The position numbers and the translations under genes are program-made. From the NCBI GenBank assembly GCA_029844215.1, contig CM056721.1:131841254-131905253 (forward strand): DNA of 64,000 bases. Reading direction: 5' to 3'. The stretch comes from Przewalskia tangutica. Lineage: Eukaryota; Streptophyta; Magnoliopsida; Solanales; Solanaceae. How positions within the stretch are numbered: the stretch's first letter is position 1; every line of letters begins with the position of its first letter. This document shows, one piece after another, positions 54,726 through 64,000 of the stretch. Below the pieces are notes generated by a model, which was given only the letters and a program-made list of their open reading frames with translations, was not told where the DNA came from and made no database searches.

Positions 54726-55929
54726 AATACCCCCAAACTTAACCTTTGCTCGCCCTCGAGCAAAGATAGAAAGAAAGAAATAAATGACTCAAAGAACGAA
54801 AATAAAAGACTCACTGTCATTGATTACTTTTGCTGCATTAGTGTTAACTAGAAAAACATGAAGGTTAGCAAAATAATATGCAGGAACATATAGCATGACA
54901 TTTCAGCACATTTAAGCTAGATATTTCATAAACTCATATTCATCATGGTTAACGGAAGTCAATATACTAAATCATGCATGAGAATTCAAAAATCCTATGG
55001 CATGCTTACTTGCTATTCTCCACTAATTCTGGATATGCATAAAAGAGATCTTCAGGACTTTAAGGGTTGTAATGTAGGCTTAGGTATATGTAGGTAAAAA
55101 TAGGCATTTAGGCTCATTTCATGTACCATAAGCTCTTTAGCTTTTCAGTATTTCCCTTTTCTTTTTGTTCTTTCCTTCACTTCGATTCTATCTTTTCCCT
55201 CTTTTGTTTTGGGAGAGTGAAGTATATAATAATGGCAAGCACCCCCAAATTTAGGATTTTGCCTATTTCTTATTACTTTTTATTGGGTGCAACAAGCTCA
55301 TTCACTCTTTTTGTCTCTTTTTTTAACACAATGTATTCCACTATTTCATATTTTTACTTATGGCACAATTTGTGGGAATATAGGGTGTCAAAGAAGAAGT
55401 TTCAACTTTTAGGCTCAATGGGGCTGACTAGGGATATATTTAAAGTCCGGGATAGAAAAGAATGGTAAGAATTGGCTATCAAAGAAATGCCTGAGTCATC
55501 TCCCTAACATGCATATCCTAACTATTTCGCCTCAAATAGCAAGCAATCATAACACATAAGTATTTATCATTTAGCATGCATAACTCAAGCAAGAAACTCC
55601 AAATAGACAGATTCTGTGAGTTTTTGGCATATCTAACTTAGGTGTTTAGATAGTTGCTTCAATTCCGTTACATTATTCCACCTTACTTCACTAGGTGTTT
55701 CTAGCAACTACAACATTCATGATCTTTGACAGACAATTATGACTCAAAAAGAAAAAAATTTGGTGACTCAAAATAAATATAAAACAATCAAAAAGACTTA
55801 AATAAAACATATCATGACACAAATAAACAAGATACACATAAAACACCCCCAAACTTAAATCACACATTGTCCCCAATGTGTGTAGACTCAAAGACACTAA
55901 AAGAAATAAGACACTTACAAACTTTGGCT
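54726..55929 (-). other. 3' untranslated region of the Athila-like element
   Basis: PPT at its left end, several CCCCCAAA(C/T)TTA motifs (54730, 55235, 55847) and no ORF with a domain. The long non-coding stretch between the last ORF and the LTR is usual for this group. Confidence 0.55.
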
Positions 55930-57055
55930 AAAATGGTGGTGGTGGCGGTGGCATGGGATAGTGCATGGACCACTGACTGAACAAGGAACTCAACTCGTTG
56001 ATTTGTTGCCTTATTTCTTGCTGTCCTTGTATCACTGTGTCCAAACTCTGCATCATCCTCATCTGATTCTGAAACAATTGCTCCATCGAAATCGAAGGTT
56101 CTAATACGTGGTTGGCGGTGGCTAGGTCTGCCTCATATTGAGCCCTATTTCGGGCTCATCCTCGTTCATGCGGCCTCTGCTGCTGCTGCTTCTGGTTGTA
56201 CTCTCGTCTGCTTTGGAGGCTTGGAGTGCAGGAAAGAGTGTACTATCCACGGGACACCGGCGGTTGGTTTCTCTCATGAGTGTCGGTGAGTAGATTTGGG
56301 ACCCTCGGAGCGCATAGACTAGTGATAAGTGAGCCGTGTCCCAATCCACCTGTTGTCACCAACCTGCTGATTTCTTCAATGCTCTGCACTATCTCTTTCC
56401 CCACATCAATCGTCATTCCCCTCACAATTCCATATATCAGTTTAATCCTATCCTATGGCACTCTGGTGAAGTGCGTGGATGGAATCATGCGGGCGCTGAC
56501 GAAATATAGCCAACCTTTGGCTGCTTTGTTGAATTGGCACCTGTTCAGTGCTCTTGACCCATTTCTTCCAATATCAAAAACAGCCCCATGGTAGCTCACG
56601 GTGTCTGCAACGACATTCCAGTCGATGCGGTCGGTGCTTCTAGACCATGTTCTAAAGTGATTCCAATCACTTCTTTCTTCAACATCAACCGTCTTCAATT
56701 GTTCATTTACATCCTCTGCTGTCACCGACACATAAACTCCCCTAACAAAGCATCCCCTTTCCACCTTCTCCGGAAAGTTGACATAAAATTCACGCACCAT
56801 TGTTGTGTTCACTGGTGCTATCTTCTCCGGATTTACGAATCTCCTCCACCCCCTTAACTCAATCATCGCCCGAATGAGCTCATAAACATCTTCTTCCCCA
56901 TATGACTCCCTCTGGTAGTCCATTCCCTTTTCTGGTATTAAGGGCCTGGTATCAAACTTTTTGTATCTTTGGAAGTCTTGGTAGCTCACAAACCTAGTAT
57001 CATCGTATTGTGGGGTTGGGGTGGATGTGGAGCCTCTTCTCTTCCTGGTGGCCAT
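55930..57055 (-). pseudogene. Athila-type ORF with putative plant transposon protein domain
   Basis: Minus ATG at 57055: MATRKRRGSTSTPTPQYDDT, RFVSYQDFQRYKKF, PLIPEKGMDY, LIRAMIELRGWRRFVNPEKI, TMVREFYVNFPEKVERGCFV, RGVYVSVTAEDVNEQL, and on to NRCQFNKAAKGWLYFVSARM then IPSTHFTRVP. This is the Transposase_32-type domain (WxxF … VREFYAN … VRGxxVxxxxxxIN) found in the extra ORF of plant Athila-like elements. Stop at 56455-56453, after which the same frame continues DRIKLIYGIVRGMTIDVGKE to 56243, so one nonsense change splits it. The tail has QSLDTVIQGQQEIRQQINEL and a run of Pro (PMPPPPPPF) at about 55935. No membrane span or reliable host function is visible. Confidence 0.8.
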
Positions 57056-57924
57056 GGTTAAAACAGTTTCTGGAGCTTACAATTTAGTGGCACAAATGTT
57101 TCCTACTGACAACAACTAGCAATGAACACAACTGGCTTGATTCTTCTACCCAATACCAGCGGCTCCTTTTCTACTCTTTTCTCCAAACTTCACAATCAAC
57201 TTTTGGTACCCAAACTACTTCAACTACAATACTCCTTCAAACTACTACCTCGTGACTTCAAGATAAAGACTGAAACGAGAAAAAGATTACCTTTTTATGA
57301 GAAGATTCAAATTGTTCTTGTTTGATTGGTGGTTTGAGGTTATGGAATGGAGCTTTGTTGTTTGAGATAGCTAAGGGTTTTTAGGAATTTAAGAGTTTTG
57401 GTTGTGGTTGGGTTGGGTTTGTGGAGGATTTGTGGGCAAGTTTTTGGAATTTCGTGGATTTTTTTAGAGGGAAAGTTAGGTTTTTGAAATTGGAATTGGG
57501 GAAAGATCTGGTTTACGGCGCTTTCGTTTACGATTCCCGCTTAGCGCCAGCTTTTGGCCCAGTGGCAATGATCTGCACTCGCCGGGACTTTCTGCGCGCT
57601 TCATTTCTGGCATAAGCGCGGCTAAACTTGGCAAACTTCGGAATTTTGCGCGCGGCTAAAACTGCGCGTTCGATTCTTTTAGCGCCGCGCTGCTCCAGCC
57701 ATGGCGCGCTACTCCGCTCGAAATCCCGGCTTTCGTTGACACCGTCCTCCGGTTTATTTGCTGCACATCAATAACACAAACACAAGACCCGACCGTGAGA
57801 TCGTTCTAGGAGAAATTCAAATAAGCTAAAGAAAAGAATTGAAATAACATAATTGAAAACGTTGAGTTGCCTCCCAGTAGTATTTGTCTTTAACGTCTTT
57901 TAGCCGGACGCAAGTTCCTTAGCT
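57056..57924 (-). other. Spacer between protease and the extra ORF (pol missing)
   Basis: No RT, RNase H or integrase word can be read. It contains a GC-rich GCGCGGCTAAA / AGCGCCGCGC zone (57510-57720) resembling LTR composition, and GTTGAGTTGCCTCCCAGTAG (57864-57883), a stretch I know from Athila-type elements near the protease. The missing pol is therefore a deletion or a recombined copy. Confidence 0.5.
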
Positions 57925-58690
57925 TTAATAATAGTGGGGTGGATAAAGCCCCCAACTAATCCATTTCCTCCACATTTTGCGTTTTCTTTTTCTTCTTTTC
58001 CTCTTAGCTTTATCAGTAAGAGGGAGTTCAGGAACACATACCCCCTTTAGTGGAATTTCGGCAAACCATGTACCTTTCTTGGGCTCATCTCTCTTTGGTT
58101 GACTTGTATTGGCTCGCAGGGGGGTTTGATGGTGCTGATTGCAAAGCACCCACTCATGGTTGGTGGCTCAATGACGTGTTTAAAAACTTTAAACACCATT
58201 TCTTCATTCTCCACTTAATGTTAACTCTCCTCTTTCCACATCAATCAAAGTTCTCCTTGCTAGGAATGACCTCCCGATATGATAGGGATTTCCATCTTCT
58301 TCCATATCAAGAATGAGGAAGTCTGCAGAAAGAAGAATTTTCCTACTTTCACAATTCGTCCTCAATCTTGCCTCTTGGATGAACCACATCTGTCGGCGAT
58401 TGCGAGCTTCTTGTGGTTGGTTTGGCCTCTGACTCCGATCTTTTAAATACGACAAGGCATCGATTTATACTCGCCACAAATCACATAAAGCTCATTGCAA
58501 GTCACCCGCCCTTGTGCAAGGTAGTGTAAAGCTTCCAGATCCTTTAGTTTTGGTGGCAACTTAACTCGCAAGATAGCACTACACTCTTCTATTAGTGCTA
58601 CTATCTCATATTCCGCCAACTTCTTCTTTTTCCCCAAGATCTCCTTCATAAACTTGAAATAGGAGGGCATCTGCTCTAATGCTTCTATGA
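57925..58690 (-). pseudogene. Athila-like gag/protease remnant
   Basis: Minus from 58690: PFIEALEQMPSYFKFMKEIL, KLAEYEIVALIEECSAIL, VKLPPKLKDLEALHYLAQG, the area around the aspartic active site (CNELYVICG, where CDLGAS would be expected), ILLSADFLILDMEEDGNPYH, IGRSFLARRTLIDVERGEL, TLSGE and, further, a Lys/Arg-rich piece KAKRKRRKRKRK. The flap and hydrophobic parts are recognisable as an Athila/Tat-type protease, but the catalytic triad is not seen. Confidence 0.78.
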
Positions 58691-58694
58691 AAGG

Positions 58695-61071
58695 TGTCAC
58701 GACCCATTCCGGGGCCCGTGACTGGTGCCTTACCGGGGCACCCAAGTAGTCATACATCAGAGTAATCAGCGGAAATATAAAGCAAGACATGAAACAGTTT
58801 ATAAAATAAGACACGCTTTATGTGAAACATCGCCTTTCGGCATATATATATAAACATGGTTTATGATTACATCCGACACTGTACAACATGACTACAGACC
58901 TCTGAAATATACAACTATGGCGGGATGGGCCCGCCATACCCGATCAGACAAAACTATCTCAACAGGAGATCATACCCAAAAGTAGAGCCTCGGAAAGGAT
59001 GGAGCTCACGACACCAACGTAGAGATCCTAAGAATGTGGATCTAGCACTGCTTGCCCTTACGCAGCAAGATGAGCGCACTTGAAGGAGGTCGATGATAGG
59101 TACTAAGTATATGAAATCGTAAAATACTTAAATGAAACATATCATTTTAAAAGCGGTTTTGCAATGTATGAAGCAACGAAAAGCGCATAGTGCGCATCAC
59201 GCAAGAGCGTGAATAGGTAAGCTGAATAGTCTTTTCTAGGCGAATGATCGGCAGGCCATTGCGTAGTATCACCATGCAAGCTTAATCTCGGACTCCGTGG
59301 TCGCATAGGCCAATCACATAGGCGCGTAGGGTATATAACCGCGTCGGTAGCTACTCCTCGGCGTCGATCTGGACTCGTAGTCCGCAGCGCCACATGGCCG
59401 TGAGGTATAACCCCGCTAACACGGAACTCCGTAGCTCGCGTAGGTCCCTTGGACCGCGTGAGGTATTCTCGAATCATGGTCCTGCACCGCCGAGTCTACC
59501 GCGACGGAGGACTTAACCGGAAATATGTCAAGAGGTGAGTGATGTTACACTAACCTAACATTTTATCATTAAACAACATAAGCAACAAGAATACTCTTTT
59601 ACACAAGCGTTACAAGACACTAACACACATAGCATCATATCGTGTCCACTTATCAAACCATTTTATTCTTTTCACCAATCAATATAAGTCTTGTTACAAA
59701 CACATAGGTAACCGTTCCTTTTATTAATCTTAAGTGGTTATACCTAACTTCCCGTAAAGCTAGTATAACTCTTAAGCTTCGTTTAAAAACGATTAGTTCT
59801 CTTACGAAAAAATGATTCAAGATTCTTTTGAAATGCTTTGATTCTTTATTATTCGAGCTTAAGCGTGAGGCATTCAGTAAGTATTATCGAGCTTAAGCGT
59901 GAGGCATTCGTAAGTATTATTCGAAGCTTAAGTCAAAGACATTCGTAGTTATTATTCGATTAACACGTATGCGTCTCGTACTATATATATTGTAAAATAT
60001 CATGCTTTAGGAGAATCACATACCTTCTCAAAACCACCGCGAGTTGAATATGTCGCGCAGAGAGTCGACTATAATAGTCGCAGATTCATCAAAGACTACT
60101 CGAAGGTCATTCTAAACAGAGGGTTCACAATTACGAAAAGTCGGGCAAAGACTTCCTACGGTGAGCTATATAAGTCTCATTGTGAAACAGTCCATGTAAT
60201 CTAGTTTGATTATTCTTCTTTTAAACCCCTACTGTGATATGATTCAATTCTATTCGCAATATTCTTCTAAGTATTTATACTTATTCTTATACTACAGGTA
60301 AGTATTCTACAATTCAAAAGAGGTTAGGATTAGTTACCTCGGTAAGCCCGATAATATCCTAGATAAAGTCGCTGAGCAAGGTTTTGCTCACAAGTTGTAT
60401 GCTCAGAGACCTTAGAAGTTCTTCACAACTTCTACTAAGTACTAAGGTATTTGGGCTAGGGTATTTTGGGCATTATAACAATACAAGACAACTTTTCTAC
60501 CAAGGGAGGGTAGGTTTGGCTAGGCTAGGGGCCTCGGCCAAACTACTTAGGCTAGAGGGGGTATTCGGCCAAGGGCCTTCATGAGGAGAGGAGGTGTTGG
60601 GAAAAAGGCTACAAAGGGAGAGGAGAGGATTTTCAAGACTTGGAAAGATTTGTGGATGAAGAACTCTTCATCTCTGAAGTATTTATAGGTCAGAGTGGCC
60701 AACCAATGGCCAAGATTAAGACAAGTGCAAGGCAAGTGTAGGGTGAGGATTAACTAAACACAAATATCCTACCAACTCCTCGACTTGTGCACAAGGCACA
60801 AAAACGTGCGATGCTCTCGATTTCGTCCAATGGGCGATTCAAGTCCACGATTGGAGGTGCAGTGTCGCCTCCGTTGGTCCAAAATGTTTCGTCTCTCGGA
60901 AAAATCCGCAAAAATTAGAAATGGCATAGCGGAATTTACCCTACGATTGTGGAAGCGTTTAGTGGAAAGCGATTCTTTTGTGAGTTGTGCCCAAAAAATC
61001 GTCGAAGCCTAAACCTTAGGCTAAACTTTTATGCGTATTCCACGTATATACTCTGAAAATACGGTATAACA
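58695..61071 (-). repeat. 3' LTR of gypsy G4 (2377 bp)
   Basis: Ends as in G3. Internal GCGTGAGGCATTCGTAAGTA and ATTATTCGAGCTTAAG repeats (59860-59960) form a short tandem array. ORFs 59142-59477 and 60384-60584 are non-coding LTR frames. Confidence 0.88.
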
Positions 61072-61082
61072 TTCTCCCTTAG
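61072..61082 (-). other. Polypurine tract of G4
   Basis: Minus CTAAGGGAGAA next to the LTR, identical to that of G3. Confidence 0.85.
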
Positions 61083-61199
61083 AAACATTCGTCGAATGTT
61101 CCTTCCCAAAACAGATAAGCGATAAGGTTCTTCATAACTTAAGCGGTTTGCAAATGCCACACACGGCCACAAAACAACACTTAGGCATAGCGATAATGA

Positions 61200-62640
61200 A
61201 AATTTACAAGTAGGAAAGTGAATTACACGAGGTGTGGGAATAGGTGAGATACTTCGCCTCATGTCCTCGCCGGCTTCCCGTCATCTCCTCACGAGCTCGT
61301 TCGCCACAAGACTTTGTGGAAGCCACGTCGCGGTCCGGACGCTAACACGACGATCGACTATCGCTATGGGAATCTCCTCATACGATAACCCTCGGTCACT
61401 GGACATGCGTCAATCGGGTGTACTAGATGGATCCCGATACATCTCCTGCGATAGATACGTGAAAATCGGATGCGCGCCTCCGGATCGGACGGCAGATCAA
61501 CTCATAGGCAACCTTGCCTACCTGCGGACAATCTGAAGCGGCCCGATGTACTGGATGAGTTTCCCCTTCCGAATCTCATCACACCTTCATGGGTGGCACT
61601 TTAGGAAAACCCAATCATGAACCTCGAACTCAAGATCGGCGACGATGATCTGCATCGACCATGCGACTACGAATCGATAGCCGCTCTCGGATAAGCTTCA
61701 CCTTATCCAGCTGCTGCGCAAATCTGGTCCCACTTGCACTCGCCCATCGAACCAACCTATAGGTGATCCGCACTTCCTCATACAAGGCCTCATAAGGCGC
61801 CATCCGAATCTTTGGAGTGGTAGCTATTATTATACGCGAACTCAACTAGAGGCAAATGATCCTCCCAACTACCACTGAAGTCGATAACACAGGCTCGACA
61901 TATCCTCGAAGTCCGGATAGTGCGCTCTGCTGTCCGTGCATGCGTGGATGAAATGCGATACTCGGCTCACTGCGTCCTAAACCCTGCGGAAGGACCTCAG
62001 GAAGTTTAGTAAATGGCGGCTCCTGCATGCGATATGATCGAAGTAGGGACTCCATGCGATCGACGATCTCGGATGTAAAGTCTGGCATAATCCTCGGTAG
62101 AAAAAGTCGTCTGACGGGAAGAAGTGGGCTGATTTAGTCACTGTCGGCGATAACCCATATAGAATCATGTCTCTCCGAGTGCGAGGTAATCACGTGATGA
62201 AGTCCATGTTGATTACCTCACTTCCGGTCGGGATCTCGATAAATGCTCAGTAACAAACCACCGGGCCTCGGTGCTCTACCTTCGCTGCGACAACACGCGA
62301 GCTACGAACTCGCAGCGTCCCTCTTCAAGCCATCCTACCAATACGAGATCTAAGGTCGTGGTACATCTTGGTCGACCGGATGGATAGTAGCCTTGTATGT
62401 GTGCTTCCCGAGAACTGCTGCGAAGTCACGAAACATCCGGAACACGATGCGCCCTCAAACCTTAGCACCCATCGGTGCTACCTCAAAGGACCCGCCTCAC
62501 GAAGAGGCGTATCACGATATCGAATCAAAGCGGGATCCTCGAATCGTTGCCTCTTCACCTCGCCAGCGATGGAAGACTCGGCAACCTCACGAACTCTAAC
62601 CCCACGCTATCGAATCAATCAAGCGGACACGAAGGCTCGC
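61200..62640 (-). pseudogene. gypsy G4 integrase
   Basis: Minus words: LHRQ- and DSVGVRVREVA (about 62600), core parts such as GSPFFTSFLRSF- and YRMQEPPFTKLPEVLPQGLG, SALSGLRGYVEP, then APYEALYEEVRITYRLV (61790), RLSIRSRMVDADHRR and chromodomain-side pieces to 61230. Severely shifted, as in G3. Confidence 0.72.
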
Positions 62641-62679
62641 TAGCGGTGCAAATCACGAACCATGTCCTCTCTCTGCCGC

Positions 62680-62890
62680 ACATCCGATAATAGCCCGGTA
62701 GATCAATCTTGGAGAAGCATCTCACACCGCAACGGTGGTCGAACAAATCATCAATCGGGAAGGGTATACGTTCTTAATGGTCACCTTGTTCAGTGCGTCA
62801 GAATCAACACACGTGCGGCGTCGCCCTTCCTCTTCACGAACAATCTGCGCTCCCGAGGAGAAACACTAGGGCGATGAAGCCGCTTCAAAG
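62680..62890 (-). pseudogene. gypsy G4 RT remnant, rest deleted
   Basis: Minus reading gives RT N-terminal words (IDDLFDH and FSKIDLPGYYR-like at 62760-62690). Directly after, DMVRDLHR-type words of the RNase H/integrase spacer begin (62670), so the FIDD part and RNase H are missing. Confidence 0.65.
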
Positions 62891-63485
62891 AAATCCCTAT
62901 GGTGATCCTTGACTCTCAACTCGGCGGTGCCGTTACGTATGGCGGAATGGAAATAGGGCGAGTGTCCGTATGTCAATACAAAACTCAATCTCCTCTCGGG
63001 AGGATACGGGAGGTCAAATGCGAAACACGCGTCGGGAACTCGCGACTCTGCGATGAAAATCTGGTACCGCGGCTTGAAGATCAAACACGAGCGAGATGGT
63101 AGATATACCCTTCGCATCTTCCTAGCCTTGAGGTAGGAAATAAACCTACCTGCGTCTGGTGCTCCCACTCAACAATGGCTCTCGAAGCGGAACGTACTAC
63201 TCTCTCTGCGATCTACATTGGCGTGAAGAAGCTAGCCAATCCGTCCCCATGATCACGTCGAAGTCAATCTCGACTCTATCAGTCGGCTGGTCCGACGACG
63301 TAAATGGTCACAGGACAAGCTCTATATACGCCCGAGCTACGCTGAATCACCATTTGGCGTGGCTACCTCAAAAGGATCTATGGACTCAGGCTCTATCCAT
63401 AACCTACAAGCAACAAGGGAGATATATAGAATGATAGAACCGGATCTATCAAGGCATAAACATCAAACCAGATGATAAGGTACAC
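62891..63485 (-). pseudogene. gypsy G4 protease region
   Basis: GRFISYLKARKM (63145-63110 on minus) is the post-protease motif shared by this gypsy family. Upstream, DWLASSRQC-type words (about 63235) equal the GMDWLASCYAN block of G2/G3. No active-site DSG readable. Confidence 0.68.
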
Positions 63486-64000
63486 GTGGCGACATCGGTG
63501 AGGCCTCACGATCTGTCGGTGGACAAGCATAAATGCGGTTCGAGGACCGCTAGGCCCCGGGACGCGCGCGACCTGCGCGACCTGCGGCCCGTGAGTACCT
63601 TGCCTCCGGCGAGTAAGCTGTCGAGGATGAAGAAGGCGAAAGAACACATAGGTGACCACCATCGCCATCGCCTTGCCAGTGGACGGTTCCTCGCGTGACC
63701 ACTGCTGGCCTGGGCCGAAACAAGCTCCGTGCGGCGCAACTCGAAGTGGGATCTGCGTCGGCCACCGAGGGTGGTCGATCGGCGATACCTCTGCGCTGCG
63801 GGCGTCAAAGTCTGGGCCTGATACGCCCTCGAATATCACGGCTGTGCGAGGGCGTGCGAGTGCTCTGGTGTTTGTGGTGCAAATCTAGATCTGCTTGAGG
63901 CCGCCACCACGATAGCCACCAAAGACCTGCCGTCTGGTCTAACCTGCTGCTCGCTGTCGACCGCGTGATCTCTACGCTCACCGCGTCTAGAGCATGAGCT
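63486..64000 (-). pseudogene. gypsy G4 gag, C-terminal part
   Basis: Position and composition correspond to the gag of G3 (25030-26290). Frames such as 63393-63839 are Arg/Pro-rich and random. The window ends inside it. Confidence 0.5.

Larger units (their letters stand above)
53353..58694 (-). mobile_element. Athila-like gypsy element, pol deleted and 5' end lost
   Basis: On minus: gag/protease end (58690-57925), then without RT or integrase a downstream ORF (57055-55930), an untranslated stretch, PPT at 54726-54740 (minus AAGTTTGGGGGTAT) and a 3' LTR 54725-53353. The order PR, then an extra ORF with the plant transposon-protein domain, suits Athila-type elements. The 5' side is cut by gypsy G4 at 58695; the other side lies in copia-5. 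Confidence 0.75.
58695..64000 (-). mobile_element. Gypsy element G4 (Del/Tekay-like), runs off right edge
   Basis: 3' LTR 58695-61071 (TGTCACGACC…GGTATAACA on plus), PPT, integrase, a short RT part, protease and gag on minus. It is related to G2/G3. The left flank AAAGG is the TSD candidate; its partner is beyond 64000. Confidence 0.85.

Overview
This is plant nuclear DNA, almost certainly a eudicot and most probably Solanaceae. The Solanaceae call rests on two copies of an RTE-type LINE tail with the motif series GAGCCGAGGGTCT ... CCCCAC ... CACTGGGTATGTTGTT, which is shared with the TS-SINE family of that plant family. The window is an intergenic repeat sea with only two credible host genes: a single-exon EF-hand protein of 139 residues (31600-32019, +) and a small 84-residue membrane-anchored protein of unknown function (47216-47470, +). 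Nearly everything else is LTR retrotransposons, most with broken reading frames, plus MITEs, one intact-looking SINE, LINE fragments, two solo-LTR candidates and a TRIM.

Layout. 1-4445: a Ty3/gypsy element (+), with LTR, PBS, a gag stub, a captured MULE transposase fragment carrying a SWIM zinc finger, and an internally deleted protease-RT. 4440-5648: a copia remnant (-). 5649-6974: AT-rich DNA. 6975-31276: a Ty1/copia element (-) split by a stack of later insertions. A hAT-type MITE sits in RT (8141-8318). A 5'-truncated RTE LINE sits in integrase (9868-9988 and 28534-28689, 22-bp target duplication). A 2.5-kb-LTR gypsy element (+, 9989-28533) sits inside the LINE, and a second copy of the same gypsy family (-, 19052-27615) sits inside the 3' LTR of the first. 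A solo gypsy LTR (29337-29952, TSD GTCTC) sits at the gag/protease boundary.

31277-32335 holds the EF-hand gene. 32343-37674 is a near-complete copia (-) inserted into the end of a Stowaway MITE, followed by a 229-bp SINE with a 12-bp TSD. 38635-40812 is a probable solo LTR in copia debris. 43220-45790 is a deletion derivative (+) of the same copia family as the 6975-31276 element: gag and the start of protease are joined directly to the last residues of RNase H, and a LINE sits in its 5' LTR. 46531-46824 is a MITE upstream of the small host gene. 48318-48650 is a TRIM. From about 49853 to the right edge a second nest is seen: copia (-) cut by an Athila-like gypsy (-), cut in turn by a large gypsy (-) that leaves the window.

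The most unusual signal is compositional. The large gypsy copies (about 12.7-17.4 kb, 21.8-26.4 kb, 61.2-64 kb) are very rich in CpG and poor in CAG/CTG, whereas the copia elements beside them show the opposite, normal plant-TE pattern. Paired LTRs differ at CAG/CTG sites (CAG against CGG or CG). This is the reverse of what 5-methylcytosine decay would leave and looks like a read or assembly artefact at methylated CHG sites; it would also account for many of the frameshifts in these elements.
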